Assembly: GCA_001795455.1 (NCBI GenBank)
Contig: MGPB01000019.1
Coordinates: forward strand, 1-36,629
Reading direction: 5' to 3'
DNA from: Curvibacter sp. GWA2_63_95
GTDB lineage: Bacteria > Pseudomonadota > Gammaproteobacteria > Burkholderiales > Burkholderiaceae_C
DNA length: 36,629 nucleotides
This document shows positions 7,974 to 17,203 of this stretch, one piece after another (within the stretch, counting starts at the first letter, position 1; the number at the start of each line of letters is the position of its first letter). The position numbers and the translations under genes were made by a program. The notes under the pieces were generated by a model that saw only the letters and a program-made list of their open reading frames with translations, did not search any database and was not told the DNA's origin.

Positions 7974-8836
7974 GGTAGCAGGCCCAGCCCCTGCGCATGG
8001 TGGCGCAGGTGGTCTTCCATGAAGGTGCTGATGAAGTAGTAGCCGTGGTCGTAACCCGCGTGGCGGCGCAGCGTGAGCGGCTGGCCGGCGGTGGCGCAGG
8101 CGGCTTCAAACAGATGCGGGTGCAGCTGCACTTCGAGAAACTTGTCCGCCAAGCCCTGGTCCACCAGAATGCCCTGCACCAACAGCGGCGTGCTGCGCCG
8201 GCCCATCAGGGCCGAGGCATCGTGCGCAACCCAGGCCTCACGGTCCTCGCCCAGGTAGCCCGCAAACGCCTTGTGCCCCCAGGGGCACTGGCTGGGGGCG
8301 CAAATAGGCGCAAAGGCGGAGAGGCTCTTGAAACGCAAGGGGTGGCGCAGCGCCAGCGTGAGCGCGCCGTGGCCGCCCATGGAGTGGCCAAACAGGCCCA
8401 GGCGGTGCACGTCGACCGGCAGGTGCTCGCCCACCAGTGGCAGCAATTCCTCCAGCAGATAACTTTCCATGCGGAAGTGCGGCGCCCAGGCGGTCTGGGT
8501 CGCGTCCAGGTAAAAGCCTGCCCCCACGCCAAAGTCCCACGACTCCGTTTCGCCCGGCACACCGGCGCCGCGCGGGCTGGTGTCGGGGGCTATCAGCGCC
8601 AGCCCCAAGGCCGCGGCCACCCGCTGTGCGCCGCCCTTGGCCATGAAGGTTTCCTCAGTGCAGGTCAGGCCGGCCAGGTACATGACGGCGGGCACCGCGC
8701 CCTGTTGGGCCTGTGGCGGCAGGAACACCGAGAAGCGCATGGGCAGGCCAATGACGCGGGAGGCATGCTGGTAATAACGCTGCACGCCGCCAAAGCAGGC
8801 GTGTTCGCTGACGAGTTCAAGGGCAGAGGATGGCAT
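7970..8836 (-). CDS. fghA: S-formylglutathione hydrolase
   Basis: Cytoplasmic serine esterase of 288 residues (esterase D family) that hydrolyses S-formylglutathione to glutathione and formate, the second step of glutathione-dependent formaldehyde oxidation. Seen: MYLAGLTCTEETF in the oxyanion region, the nucleophile motif GHSMGGHGAL, the acid in VDQGLADKFL and the catalytic His in GYDHGYYF. Length and motifs are typical. The ATG at 8836 was chosen; a TTG one codon earlier is less likely. The frmA gene ends 62 bases upstream on the same strand, so an operon is expected, yet the gap is almost filled by a copy of the dispersed element (8842-8901). The gene's own ribosome binding site is hard to see. 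Confidence 0.95.
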   Translation of the reverse strand: MPSSALELVSEHACFGGVQRYYQHASRVIGLPMRFSVFLPPQAQQGAVPAVMYLAGLTCTEETFMAKGGAQRVAAALGLALIAPDTSPRGAGVPGETESWDFGVGAGFYLDATQTAWAPHFRMESYLLEELLPLVGEHLPVDVHRLGLFGHSMGGHGALTLALRHPLRFKSLSAFAPICAPSQCPWGHKAFAGYLGEDREAWVAHDASALMGRRSTPLLVQGILVDQGLADKFLEVQLHPHLFEAACATAGQPLTLRRHAGYDHGYYFISTFMEDHLRHHAQGLGLLP

Positions 8837-8841
8837 CAATT

Positions 8842-8901
8842 GCTATCAAAAAAGAAGCTGCTTGCGCAATAACCACGCGGGCTAGAGGCCTGTTTCAATC
8901 A
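8842..8901 (+). repeat. dispersed ~60-bp element, copy C, between frmA and fghA
   Basis: Contains AAGCTGCTTGCGCAATAACC and GGCTAGAGGCCTGTTT and aligns with copy A over its whole length. It fills the gap between the frmA stop (8899) and the fghA start (8836), so any frmA-fghA mRNA carries it in the untranslated linker. Confidence 0.75.
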
Positions 8902-10017
8902 ATAAATGACAACACCGCGAATCGACTCACCGCGCTTCATCAGGTCAAAGCCCTTGTTGATGTCTTCCAGCTGCATGGTGTGGGTGATCAGGCTGTCGAT
9001 GTTGATCTTGCCTTCCATGTACCAGTCCACGATCTTGGGCACATCGGTGCGGCCGCGTGCGCCGCCAAAGGCCGAGCCTTCCCACTTGCGGCCGGTGACC
9101 AGCTGGAACGGACGTGTGGAGATTTCGGCACCGGCCTCGGCCACGCCGATGATGATGCTGCGGCCCCAACCCTTGTGGGTGCACTCCAGCGCCTGGCGCA
9201 TGACCTTGGTGTTGCCGATGCACTCGAAGCTGTAGTCAGCGCCGCCATCGGTCAGTTGCACGATGGCATCCACGATGTTGCCGCCTGCGGCCTCAATGTC
9301 CTTGGGGTTCAAAAAGTGCGTCATGCCGAACTGGCGGGCCATGGCTTCGCGCTCGGGGTTCAGGTCCACGCCGATGATCTTGTCGGCGCCCACCATCTTC
9401 AGGCCCTGGATCACATTCAGGCCAATACCGCCTAGGCCAAACACCACGGCGTTGGCACCGGCTTCCACCTTGGCGGTGAAGATCACCGCACCGATGCCGG
9501 TGGTCACACCGCAGCCGATGTAGCAGACCTTGTCAAACGGTGCGTCTTCGCGGATCTTGGCCAGCGAGATTTCGGGCGCCACGGTGTAGTTGCTGAAGGT
9601 GCTGGTGCCCATGTAGTGGAAGATGGGATCGCCATTCAGGCTGAAGCGGCTGGTCGCGTCGGGCATCAGGCCTTTGCCCTGGGTGCCACGGATCAGCTGG
9701 CACAGGTTGGTCTTGCGCGAAAGGCAAAACTTGCAGGTGCGGCACTCGGGTGTGTAGAGCGGAATGACGTGGTCGCCCTTTTTGAGCGTGGTCACGCCGG
9801 GGCCTACGTCCACCACAATGCCCGCGCCTTCGTGGCCCAGGATGGCGGGGAAGATGCCTTCGGGGTCCGCACCGCTGAGCGTGTAGTAATCGGTGTGGCA
9901 AATGCCGGTGGCTTTGATTTCCACCAACACTTCACCGAATTTGGGGCCTTGCAGGTCCACGGTTTCGATGGTCAGGGGTTGGCCTGCTTTCCAGGCAACG
10001 GCGGCGCGTGTTTTCAT
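8899..10017 (-). CDS. frmA: S-(hydroxymethyl)glutathione dehydrogenase / class III alcohol dehydrogenase
   Basis: Zinc-dependent, NAD-linked enzyme of 372 residues that oxidises S-hydroxymethylglutathione to S-formylglutathione. Seen: catalytic zinc residues C40 (TGICHTD) and H62-E63 (GHEGAG), structural zinc residues C92, C95, C98 and C106, the substrate-loop [11 protein letters not shown] with the third catalytic Cys, and the Rossmann motif [12 protein letters not shown]. Length is exactly typical for the class. Its start ATG (10017-10015) overlaps the TGA of the upstream FAH-family gene as ATGA, so translation is probably coupled. The hydrolase for its product is encoded 62 bases downstream. 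In this organism it may also handle formaldehyde released when methoxy-aromatics such as vanillate are demethylated (inference). Confidence 0.97.
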   Translation of the reverse strand: MKTRAAVAWKAGQPLTIETVDLQGPKFGEVLVEIKATGICHTDYYTLSGADPEGIFPAILGHEGAGIVVDVGPGVTTLKKGDHVIPLYTPECRTCKFCLSRKTNLCQLIRGTQGKGLMPDATSRFSLNGDPIFHYMGTSTFSNYTVAPEISLAKIREDAPFDKVCYIGCGVTTGIGAVIFTAKVEAGANAVVFGLGGIGLNVIQGLKMVGADKIIGVDLNPEREAMARQFGMTHFLNPKDIEAAGGNIVDAIVQLTDGGADYSFECIGNTKVMRQALECTHKGWGRSIIIGVAEAGAEISTRPFQLVTGRKWEGSAFGGARGRTDVPKIVDWYMEGKINIDSLITHTMQLEDINKGFDLMKRGESIRGVVIY

Positions 10018-11153
10018 TCGGAGGTCTCGGTAGAAGAATCGGGGGCGCTCTCGGTGGAGGGCGCGGGCGTGGGGTCGGCAGACACCGGCGCGGCAGTATC
10101 GCCAGAAACGGATGCCGCAGCAGCGCCTGGGGCTGTTCGGCCCCGGCTCTCGGGTGGCACCACTTCCTGCAAGATGGCGCCAAACACGCTCTGCCCGTCG
10201 CGGCCTTTCACCTCGATGCGGATGGTGTCGCCGTACTGCATGTACTCGGTGCTGGGCTGGCCGTCCTGGAGGGTTTCCATCGCACGCTTCTCTGCAATGC
10301 AGCTGTAGCCGTTGGGCCAGTCGGTGCGGTTTTTGCGCGCCACGCCCTTGTTGCTGATGGTGCCCGAGCCAATGATGGAGCCGGCGCGCACGCGGCGAGT
10401 CTTGGCCAAGTGGGCAATCAGCTGGCCGAAGTGGAATGTCATGTCGGTACCGGCCTCACACATGCCGACCTTGCGGCCATTCCAGGTGCACTGCACGGGC
10501 AGGTGCACGCGACCACGCGCCCAGGCATCGCCCAGTTCGTCGGGCGTGATGGCCACCGGGCCAAAAGCGGTGGCGGGTTTGCTCTGCACAAAACCGAAGC
10601 CCTTGGCCAGTTCGTCAGACACCAGGTTGCGCAGCGTCACATCGTTGGCCAACACCACGAGGCGCACCGCGTCGATGGCGCGGTCGCTGGGGCAGCCCAG
10701 GGGCACGTCGCCGGTGATCACCGCCAGTTCCGCCTCAAAGTCCACGCCCCAGGCCAGGTTGGCGCAGACGATGTCGGCCTGCGGGCCGGCCAAGTCGTCG
10801 CTGCCGCCCTGGTACATCAGCGGGTCGGTGGCAAAACTCTCGGGCACCTCGGCGCCACGCGCCTGGCGCACCAGCTCCACATGGTTCAGGTAGGCCGAGC
10901 CATCGGCCCACTGGTAGGCGCGCGGCAGCGGTGCCAAACACTGGGCCGGGTCAAACGGGAAGGCATGGCGCGCGCGGCCCTGGTTCAGCAGGACATAGAG
11001 GTCTTCGAGCTGGGGAGCGAGGTAATTCCAGTCGTCCAGCACCTGCTGCAGGCGGTTGGCGATGTGGGTCGCGTAGTGCGCCTGGCTCAGGTCGCGGGAT
11101 ACGACCACCAGCTGCCCGTCGCGGGAGCCGTCTTGGTAGGTAGCGAGTTTCAT
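10014..11153 (-). CDS. fumarylacetoacetate hydrolase family protein with low-complexity tail
   Basis: Enzyme of 379 residues in the FAH superfamily. FAH-fold features seen are [19 protein letters not shown], the metal-ligand segment [26 protein letters not shown], and the end of the fold with [25 protein letters not shown] and YGDTIRIEV. The true substrate is unclear; relatives act on fumarylacetoacetate, fumarylpyruvate or other beta-diketones. The fold ends near residue 332. About 47 further residues are rich in Ala, Pro, Ser, Thr and acidic residues with no counterpart I know in the family. The last codons overlap the frmA start (ATGA), which ties expression to formaldehyde oxidation. A promoter probably lies in the 76-base gap to the divergent DUF3108 gene. 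Confidence 0.85.
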   Translation of the reverse strand: MKLATYQDGSRDGQLVVVSRDLSQAHYATHIANRLQQVLDDWNYLAPQLEDLYVLLNQGRARHAFPFDPAQCLAPLPRAYQWADGSAYLNHVELVRQARGAEVPESFATDPLMYQGGSDDLAGPQADIVCANLAWGVDFEAELAVITGDVPLGCPSDRAIDAVRLVVLANDVTLRNLVSDELAKGFGFVQSKPATAFGPVAITPDELGDAWARGRVHLPVQCTWNGRKVGMCEAGTDMTFHFGQLIAHLAKTRRVRAGSIIGSGTISNKGVARKNRTDWPNGYSCIAEKRAMETLQDGQPSTEYMQYGDTIRIEVKGRDGQSVFGAILQEVVPPESRGRTAPGAAAASVSGDTAAPVSADPTPAPSTESAPDSSTETSE

Positions 11154-11229
11154 GCGGGCATTTTCGCCGGGTTTGGCGTAGGGCCTGCCAGCTGTCTACC
11201 GTACACTGGACTTTTGCGTTGTACCCAGC

Positions 11230-12336
11230 ATGTCTTTGGCGTTACGTCCGATCGCACACTCCGCCACCCCGCGCCCCACCTGGCCCCTCAAAGGACTGGC
11301 GCTGGTGCTGGCTGCGGTGCTGGGCTTGCACGCGTGGTTGCTGGTTGGCATGCCGCTGCCCGCGCCCTGGACCACGCACGAGGCACCACAAGAAGCAGGC
11401 GCCATCGCCATGCAAACCCGGGTGCTGTCGCCTGCAGCAGCCACACCCGTAGTAGTGCCCCCCACGCCCCCGGCCCCACAGCCCCCCGCGCCCGCGCCGG
11501 TACGTCCTGCGGCAGCGCAGGCCAGCCCCACAACCACTGTCGCGACCGAAAATTTACAGCCTTTTATGGCTACAGCCTCCGCAGAATCTGCGCCAACAGC
11601 TCCTGAATTCATAGCAGAGCCGCCGCGCACCCGGATGGCAGAGCCCTCTGCCATGGCAACCCCGGAACCAGAGGAAGAGGAACGTCCGCAGCGTTACGCC
11701 TTTCCGCCCCCGGTGCGCCTGAACTATGACGTCTGGGCGCTCACCAGTGGCAACCGCAACACCGGGGGCGCCCAACTCAGCTGGCAGCACGACGGCAGCA
11801 GCTACCAGGCCAGCCTGCTTGCCACCAAGTTCCGGTTCCAGCTGCGGCAGTGGGCCAGCAAGGGCGCACTGACCGAGGCCGGCCTGGCCCCCCTGCGTTT
11901 TGGCGACAAGGGCCGCAGCAGTGAGGTTGCTGCGCACTTTGTGCGCGAGGAAGGCAAAGTCATCTTCAGCGCCAACACGCCCGAGGTGCCCTTGCTGCCC
12001 GGTGCGCAAGACCACCTCAGCGTGTTCGTCCAACTGGCCAGCCTGTGGGCCGGTGAGCCGCAGCGCTATGCGGCGGGTGACAGCATCAGCTTCCAGTCCA
12101 TCGGACCGCGGCACAGCGAAACATGGACCTTTGTGGTCTCGTCCGAAGAACCCATCACCGTGCCAGGGGGCACCTTTCCCGCCGTCAAGCTCACGCGCGA
12201 GCCCAGCGGCGACTACAGCACCAAAGCCGAACTCTGGCTGGCCCCCAAGCTGGACTACCTGCCCGCCCACATCCGCCTGTCCGAGAGCAACGGCAACGTG
12301 CTGGACATGCTGTGGACCGACAGTCAATCCCCCTGA
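11230..12336 (+). CDS. DUF3108 protein with N-terminal anchor and proline-rich linker
   Basis: Envelope protein of 368 residues. Seen: one N-terminal transmembrane helix (about residues 17-37), a long TonB-like Pro/Ala linker (about 40-155, with PPTPPAPQPPAPAPV), and a C-terminal DUF3108 domain (about 157-368). The domain includes VRLNYDVWA, ANTPEVPLLPGAQDHLSVFVQ, VPGGTFPAVKLTREP, ELWLAP and LPAHIRLSESNGNVLDMLW. The architecture suggests an inner-membrane anchor holding a periplasmic domain across the cell wall; no function is established. Codons about 108-129 in the linker derive from a copy of the dispersed element (11551-11615), so the linker seems to have grown by repeat insertion. A shorter paralogue follows after 9 bases. 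The gene is divergent from the FAH-frmA operon. Confidence 0.88.
   Translation: MSLALRPIAHSATPRPTWPLKGLALVLAAVLGLHAWLLVGMPLPAPWTTHEAPQEAGAIAMQTRVLSPAAATPVVVPPTPPAPQPPAPAPVRPAAAQASPTTTVATENLQPFMATASAESAPTAPEFIAEPPRTRMAEPSAMATPEPEEEERPQRYAFPPPVRLNYDVWALTSGNRNTGGAQLSWQHDGSSYQASLLATKFRFQLRQWASKGALTEAGLAPLRFGDKGRSSEVAAHFVREEGKVIFSANTPEVPLLPGAQDHLSVFVQLASLWAGEPQRYAAGDSISFQSIGPRHSETWTFVVSSEEPITVPGGTFPAVKLTREPSGDYSTKAELWLAPKLDYLPAHIRLSESNGNVLDMLWTDSQSP
11551..11615 (-). repeat. dispersed ~60-bp element, copy D, inside the DUF3108 linker
   Basis: In minus-strand sense it reads GCTATGAATTCAGGAGCTGT, then GGCGCAGATTC, and ends GGCTGTAAATT. The first 14 bases match copy A exactly (GCTATGAATTCAG plus a neighbouring base). 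It is in frame within the plus-strand coding sequence and adds about 22 residues without a stop codon. Confidence 0.65.
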
Positions 12337-12345
12337 ACACTGCCC

Positions 12346-13077
12346 ATGCCCCCTGCCGCACTCCGCCACCGTCTGACCGCGCCCCTGCTGGCGTGTGCCC
12401 TGGCCGTGCTGCCAGCCTTCTCTGGCGCACAAAGCGTGGCCGTGCCCGCCCCGGTGCGCCTGAGTTATGACTTTGAGGGCGTGATCTCCTCGCCCTATAC
12501 CGGCAGCGCCGAGCTGCTCTGGCAGCACGAGGGTGGCAACTACACCTCGCAACTCGTGGTGCGCAAATTTGGCCTGAGCCTGCAAACCTGGACCAGCAAA
12601 GGCGCACTCACTGCCCAAGGGCTGGAGCCGCTGCGCTTTGTCAGCAAGCGCCTGGGCAAGGAAGAAGTCAGTGCGCATTTCCTGCGGCCTCTGGGCAAAA
12701 TCGCCTTCAGCGCCAACACGCCCGAGGCCCCGCTGGAGGACGGCGCGCAGGACCAGCTCAGTGTCTTTATGCAGTTGGCCAGCCTGCTGGCCGGCAAGCC
12801 CCCACAGTGGACACCGGGCAAAACTGTGACCTTCCAGGCCGTGGGCGACCGTTATGCCGAGAGCTGGACCTTCAAGACCGATGCGCTGGAACCCATCCGG
12901 GTACCGGGCGGCACCTTTCCCGCCATCAAGCTGACCCACAAACCCACGGCCGAGCGCAGCCAGAAGCTGGAGCTCTGGTACGTGCCCAGCGTGGGGTATT
13001 TGCCACTGCGCATCCGCATTACGGAATCCAACGGCGACTTTCTCGATTTGTTGTGGGCCAGCAGCCAAAAACCCTGA
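12346..13077 (+). CDS. DUF3108 periplasmic protein (paralogue of the preceding gene)
   Basis: Exported protein of 243 residues with a Sec signal peptide (about 1-28, LLACALAVLPAFSGA) directly followed by a DUF3108 domain. It shares ANTPEAPLEDGAQDQLSVFMQ, VPGGTFPAIKLTHKP and ESNGDFLDLLW with the preceding protein over its whole length, so the pair arose by tandem duplication. The copies differ mainly in the N-terminal module: a cleavable signal here, a membrane anchor and Pro-rich linker there. Only 9 bases separate the stop of the first gene from this start, so they are co-transcribed. The fold may bind a lipid or polysaccharide, but nothing in the sequence proves that. Confidence 0.9.
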   Translation: MPPAALRHRLTAPLLACALAVLPAFSGAQSVAVPAPVRLSYDFEGVISSPYTGSAELLWQHEGGNYTSQLVVRKFGLSLQTWTSKGALTAQGLEPLRFVSKRLGKEEVSAHFLRPLGKIAFSANTPEAPLEDGAQDQLSVFMQLASLLAGKPPQWTPGKTVTFQAVGDRYAESWTFKTDALEPIRVPGGTFPAIKLTHKPTAERSQKLELWYVPSVGYLPLRIRITESNGDFLDLLWASSQKP

Positions 13078-13164
13078 GTTTTTCGCTGCGGCGCGGTTTT
13101 CCTGCTACTCTTGAAACCGCAAAGATGACACCCATTTGGCATGTATCTCTCGCTGGAAAATACT

Positions 13165-13467
13165 ATGCACACCCTGTACGACTCTGAATCCTTCTCCGTC
13201 ACCCACATGCTGGCCAACGGCGAGCATGTGGGTGTGCACACCGAAAAAACCGAGCGCCACCCCCAGGGAGTGCCCATGCTGGCGCGCCATGGTTTTGAGA
13301 TTGTGGACAAGCGCTCCAACAAAGAGGTCTACCTCGATGGCTCCTGGGCGGAGTTGTTCCAGCAACACATCCAGGCTTGGCAGGTGAACACGCCCACCCA
13401 GGAAGAGGTGGAAGACACGCTGGACCAGTACGCCGTGCTGGCGCAAAACCCGGTGGTGGTGCACTAA
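13165..13467 (+). CDS. DUF3567 family protein
   Basis: Small cytoplasmic protein of 100 residues typical of Burkholderiales. Family features: an N-terminal MHTLYDSESFSVTHM, a central LARHGFEIVDKRSNKEVYLDG, AELFQQHIQAW, and the end PTQEEVEDTLDQYAVLAQNP followed by VVVH. The function is unknown. The start at 13165 fits the usual beginning of the family and has GGAAA upstream; an ATG eight codons earlier (13141) lacks a ribosome binding site. A strong terminator follows at 13491, so this is probably the end of a unit. Confidence 0.85.
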   Translation: MHTLYDSESFSVTHMLANGEHVGVHTEKTERHPQGVPMLARHGFEIVDKRSNKEVYLDGSWAELFQQHIQAWQVNTPTQEEVEDTLDQYAVLAQNPVVVH

Positions 13468-13490
13468 CCCTGTCACGCGCTTCCCGACCA

Positions 13491-13512
13491 GGGGCTCTTC
13501 GGAGCCCCTTTT
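13491..13512 (+). terminator. intrinsic terminator with UUCG tetraloop
   Basis: GGGGCTC-TTCG-GAGCCCC forms a perfect 7-bp stem closed by the extra-stable C(UUCG)G loop and is followed by TTTT. It lies 23 bases past the DUF3567 stop and about 40 bases before purU, which separates the two. Confidence 0.85.
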
Positions 13513-13550
13513 GCATAAGGGTGGGCGGGGAACTGCGACAATCTCGCCCC

Positions 13551-14399
13551 ATGAGCCAGACTTACATCCTCACGTTTTCCTGCCCCGACCGCCTCGGTCT
13601 GGTGCACGCCGTTTCGGGCTTTTTGCTGGAGCGCGGCGGCAATATCGAAGAAGCCGCCCAGTACAACGACCCCGATACCGGCCTGTTTTTCATGCGGGTG
13701 CAGTTCAGCTGCAGCCAGCTCAGCCACGCCGAGCTGCGCGCCCAACTGGGCAGCTTTGCCGAGCCGCTGCAGCTGCAGTGGAGCCTGCACGCCACAGCCC
13801 AGGCCATGCGCACCGTCCTCATGGTCAGCAAGGAAGGCCATTGCCTGAACGACCTGCTGTTCCGCTGGAAGAGTGGCCTGCTGCCGTTGGACATCCGCGC
13901 CATCGTCTCCAACCACCGCGAGTTCTACCAATTGGCGGCCAGCTACAACGTGCCGTTTCACCACATTCCGGTGACGGCCGCTACCAAGGCCCAGGCAGAA
14001 GCCAAGGCCTACGAGGTGATCGAGTCCGAAGGGGCCGAGCTGGTGGTGCTGGCGCGTTACATGCAGATCCTGAGCGACGACCTGTGCCGCAAGTTGTCCG
14101 GCCGCGCCATCAACATCCACCACAGCTTTTTGCCCAGTTTCAAGGGCGCCAAGCCCTACTACCAGGCGCATGACCGCGGCGTGAAGTTGATTGGTGCGAC
14201 CGCCCATTACGTGACGGCGGACCTGGACGAGGGCCCCATCATCGAGCAGGACGTGGCCCGCGCCGACCACAGCAAGACAGTGGAAGACCTGACCGCCATG
14301 GGCCGTGATACCGAGAGCCAGGTACTGGCGCGCGCAGTCAAGTGGCACAGCGAGCACCGCGTGCTGCTGAACGGCCACAAGACCGTGATCTTCAAGTAG
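13551..14399 (+). CDS. purU: formyltetrahydrofolate deformylase
   Basis: Cytoplasmic enzyme of 282 residues that hydrolyses 10-formyltetrahydrofolate to formate and tetrahydrofolate, supplying formate for purine synthesis and balancing one-carbon pools. Seen: an N-terminal ACT domain (about 1-80, ILTFSCPDRLGLVHAVSGFL with the NIEEAAQYNDP loop). The formyltransferase-type catalytic domain (about 84-282) carries VSKEGHCLNDLLFRW, the substrate loop NIHHSFLPSFKGAKPYYQA, and HYVTADLDEGPIIEQD. The His in NIHHS and Asp in TADLDEG are the expected catalytic residues. Length and motifs are typical. It is preceded by a terminator and is probably transcribed alone. Formate from the formaldehyde pathway encoded nearby enters the same one-carbon pool. 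Confidence 0.97.
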   Translation: MSQTYILTFSCPDRLGLVHAVSGFLLERGGNIEEAAQYNDPDTGLFFMRVQFSCSQLSHAELRAQLGSFAEPLQLQWSLHATAQAMRTVLMVSKEGHCLNDLLFRWKSGLLPLDIRAIVSNHREFYQLAASYNVPFHHIPVTAATKAQAEAKAYEVIESEGAELVVLARYMQILSDDLCRKLSGRAINIHHSFLPSFKGAKPYYQAHDRGVKLIGATAHYVTADLDEGPIIEQDVARADHSKTVEDLTAMGRDTESQVLARAVKWHSEHRVLLNGHKTVIFK

Positions 14400-14409
14400 C
14401 CCGGATTCG

Positions 14410-14441
14410 CCACCGGGGAAATGCTGCCACTTGCCCGGTGG
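14410..14441. terminator. inverted repeat between convergent purU and chemoreceptor genes
   Basis: CCACCGGG / CCCGGTGG, 8 bp, with a 16-base loop, lies between the purU stop (14399) and the chemoreceptor stop (14471). It is placed as a shared terminator would be, but there is no T-tract on either side, so support is limited. Confidence 0.35.
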
Positions 14442-14470
14442 GCATCACCCCGCGCGGCGGGGCGCTGGGG

Positions 14471-16168
14471 CTACAAGTGGAAGCGGCCGACCAACTGATC
14501 CAGCGACTGGGCCTGCTCGTCCAGTGACTGGGCGGCAGCGGCGGCCTCTTCCACCAAGGCCGCGTTTTGTTGGGTACTGTCGTCCAGTTGGGCCACGGCA
14601 CGGTTAATCTCTTCAATGCCGGAGCTCTGCTGTACCGAGGCGCCAGACAACTCCTCCATCACCGTGCTGACCTGCTGCACGCTCTGCGACATCTCGGCGA
14701 TGGTTTGACCCGCCTTGTGCGCCAGCTGCGCGCCGTCCTTGACCTGGGTGGTCGAGGCCTCAATCAGTGCGTTGATTTCCCGTGCCGCCTTGGCGCTGCG
14801 CTCTGCCAGCGAACGCACCTCGGACGCCACCACCGCAAAACCCCGCCCCTGCTCGCCCGCGTGCGCGGCTTCCACGGCAGCATTCAGCGCCAGGATGTTG
14901 GTCTGGAAGGCAATGCCTTCAATCACCCCAATATTGGCGTGGATGGCCTCGGTGCTCTTGCTGATTTTGTCCATGGTGGAAACCACACTGGCCACCACTT
15001 CGCCACCTTGCTGGGCCGAGCGCGTGGCCAAACCGGACAACTGGGCGGCCTGCGCGGCGCTGTCGGCATACCGTTTGGCAATTGCGGCCATTTGCTCCAC
15101 GTTCGTGGTGGTTTTCTCCAGTGATGCCGATTGCAGCTCGGTGCGCTGTGACAAGTCCAGGTTGCCCATGGAGATTTCGCGTGACGCATTGGCCACCTGC
15201 TTGGAGCTGCTGGCAATTTCGCGCATGGTGTCAGCCAGCTTGCCCTGCATGTCCCGCAGCGAATACAGCAGGCTCTCCGTGTCTTTGGGATCCAGGCGAA
15301 TTTGCATGGACAGGTCGCCCTGGGCAATACGGCTGGCAATGGACTTGGCATAGGCCGGCTCGCCGCCCAGTTGGCGAACCAAACGCCGGGTCACCCAGCC
15401 ACTGATGACCAGCGACAAAACCAGCAGCAAGCCCATGATGCCCACCACCCACATTTGGGACGACTGGTAAATCTGGCCCGCCTGCACGATGGTGGCTTCA
15501 GCGGACTTGGAGCGCTGCTCCACCAGCAAATCCACAATTTTTTCCAATTTGCGCGTGTCATTGAGCAAGCGCGCATCTTCGGTCGGCACGTCGGTACTCA
15601 TTTGCATCAGATCCAGCGGCTGCTCTTTGACAAGCGCGATGTAGGCGCGCTGGCGCTTGGTCCAGTTGGCCATTGCATCGATCAATTGCTGGCTGGAGGC
15701 CGTGCTTTCTTCGGAATTCGACAGCCCTTTGATGACCTCCAGACGCTGGCCAATTTGGGTGAGGCTGGCCTCAATATCGCCCCCCAGTGTGTTGCGCTCC
15801 GCCGCGGTGGTGGCCGTCAACAACTGGGTCTGGGCCCGACTGGCCCGCAGAATCAGCCCCCGCGCCTGCTCAGCCGCTTGGCCGGCCGCAAATTCCTGCT
15901 CGTAAATGGCCTTGGTGGACGCATTGAGGCGCCCCATCTGGAACAGCGAAAACACACCAATCACCACCGCACCGGCCAGCACGCAGGCAAAAGCCAGCCA
16001 CAGACTGGCCCGCACCGACAGGGACTCAAGCGCTGCGACACGCGGCAAAACCGCTCTGCGGTAATCACGCTCCGTATCGTCGGCCTGGTTGGCGTTGCCC
16101 ACAAGGGCAGGTGCCGACACCAGGCCAGCGGCCAAGGTCAGCGCGGTCTCAGAGGACGAAACTTGCAT
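14471..16168 (-). CDS. methyl-accepting chemotaxis protein with extended cytoplasmic N-terminus
   Basis: Chemoreceptor of 565 residues. Seen: an unusually long N-terminal stretch of about 54 residues before TM1 (about 55-78, [20 protein letters not shown]), a helical sensor region (about 79-238), TM2 (about 240-260), HAMP with the [20 protein letters not shown] segment, and the signalling hairpin with [20 protein letters not shown]. It ends VGRFHL and lacks the CheR-tether pentapeptide seen in the receptor at 1248-3062. The start at 16168 has GGAG about 9 bases upstream; no later start is favoured before TM1. It is convergent with purU and lies 52 bases after psd on the same strand. The ligand is unknown. 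Confidence 0.93.
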   Translation of the reverse strand: MQVSSSETALTLAAGLVSAPALVGNANQADDTERDYRRAVLPRVAALESLSVRASLWLAFACVLAGAVVIGVFSLFQMGRLNASTKAIYEQEFAAGQAAEQARGLILRASRAQTQLLTATTAAERNTLGGDIEASLTQIGQRLEVIKGLSNSEESTASSQQLIDAMANWTKRQRAYIALVKEQPLDLMQMSTDVPTEDARLLNDTRKLEKIVDLLVEQRSKSAEATIVQAGQIYQSSQMWVVGIMGLLLVLSLVISGWVTRRLVRQLGGEPAYAKSIASRIAQGDLSMQIRLDPKDTESLLYSLRDMQGKLADTMREIASSSKQVANASREISMGNLDLSQRTELQSASLEKTTTNVEQMAAIAKRYADSAAQAAQLSGLATRSAQQGGEVVASVVSTMDKISKSTEAIHANIGVIEGIAFQTNILALNAAVEAAHAGEQGRGFAVVASEVRSLAERSAKAAREINALIEASTTQVKDGAQLAHKAGQTIAEMSQSVQQVSTVMEELSGASVQQSSGIEEINRAVAQLDDSTQQNAALVEEAAAAAQSLDEQAQSLDQLVGRFHL

Positions 16169-16220
16169 ACCTAACACTCCAACAGTTGTGCAGTATCCCT
16201 GCGAGTCAGGATACTGGTTT

Positions 16221-17066
16221 TTACAGGGCTTCGCCCATTTTTTCGCCCAGGCACACCGGCTTGCCTGCGGCCCAGGGGCCATCAAATGCAAGGCGGTCGC
16301 GCCCAAAAAGCATCACGACGGTGGAACCTAGCAAGAAACGGCCCATCTCTTCGCCTTGCTTCAGAACCACCGCATTGGCGTCATAGTGCCACTCGGTAAT
16401 CTGGGGCAAGCGCGGCGGATTGACCACACCATGCCACACCGTGGCCATGCTGCCCACCACGGTGGCGCCCACCAGCGTCAGCACAAAGGGGCCATGCACA
16501 GAGTCGAATACGCAGACCACGCGCTCGTTGCGTGCGAACAGACCGGGCACGCCGCGCGCGGTGGTCGGGTTCACCGAGAACAGATCGCCCGGCACATAGA
16601 TCATGCGGCGCAACACGCCATCGCAAGGCATATGGATGCGGTGGTAGTCGCGCGGACTGAGGTAAATTGTGGCAAAAGTGCCGTTGTCGAACTGCGCCGC
16701 CAGCTTGGCATCCCCTCCTACCAGCGCCGTGGTGCTGTAGTGGTGGCCCTTGGCCTGGAAGATCTGGTCCTTGTGGATGGCGCCAAACTGGCTGATGGCC
16801 CCATCGACCGGGCATACAAAGGGCGCAGCAGCGAGTGGGCGCACACCGTCTTTCAGGGCCCGGGTGAAGAACTCGTTGAAGGTGGGGTAGACCGCAGGGT
16901 CGGGATTGGCCGCCTCGGCCATGTTGACGTTGTAACGCTTGATGAACCAGCGGATCAGCGCCGCGGTGGCTTTGCCGCCCCTTGCCCCGGCAACGAGGCC
17001 AGCGAAGGCAGTGAGAGCTTTTTTGGGGAGCAAGTACTGTGGCAGTACGGCAAGGGTGTCAGACAC
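16221..17066 (-). CDS. psd: phosphatidylserine decarboxylase proenzyme
   Basis: Membrane-associated, pyruvoyl-dependent enzyme that converts phosphatidylserine to phosphatidylethanolamine. It has 281 residues. Seen: [15 protein letters not shown] at the start, [41 protein letters not shown] and RNERVV. Near the C-terminus [12 protein letters not shown] holds the LGST self-cleavage site, where the Ser becomes the pyruvoyl group. The GTG at 17066 was chosen because GGGAG lies 7 bases upstream and [14 protein letters not shown] fits the usual start. An ATG ten codons earlier (17096) has no ribosome binding site. A 137-base gap separates it from the binding-protein gene upstream on the same strand. 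Confidence 0.95.
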   Translation of the reverse strand: MSDTLAVLPQYLLPKKALTAFAGLVAGARGGKATAALIRWFIKRYNVNMAEAANPDPAVYPTFNEFFTRALKDGVRPLAAAPFVCPVDGAISQFGAIHKDQIFQAKGHHYSTTALVGGDAKLAAQFDNGTFATIYLSPRDYHRIHMPCDGVLRRMIYVPGDLFSVNPTTARGVPGLFARNERVVCVFDSVHGPFVLTLVGATVVGSMATVWHGVVNPPRLPQITEWHYDANAVVLKQGEEMGRFLLGSTVVMLFGRDRLAFDGPWAAGKPVCLGEKMGEAL

Positions 17067-17203
17067 AGGAAAACTCCCGAGGAAAAAGATGGCCATTCTA
17101 CTGACGCATCTTCTTCTCGATACCGTGCTGCCCCCTACTCTCCCTCAGAGCGCATTGCAGCGTCTCGGGCTGCACATTTAGAGGGCGTCGCGCATTTCGC
17201 CGC

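Noticed and set aside
11554..13068. 504-codon minus-strand open frame opposite both DUF3108 genes
   Set aside because: Both DUF3108 genes have signal sequences and family motifs on the plus strand; the opposite frame has none.
17096..17203. Terminator between the TTT binding-protein gene and psd
   Set aside because: Only a 5-bp GCAGC/GCTGC stem without T-tract was found.
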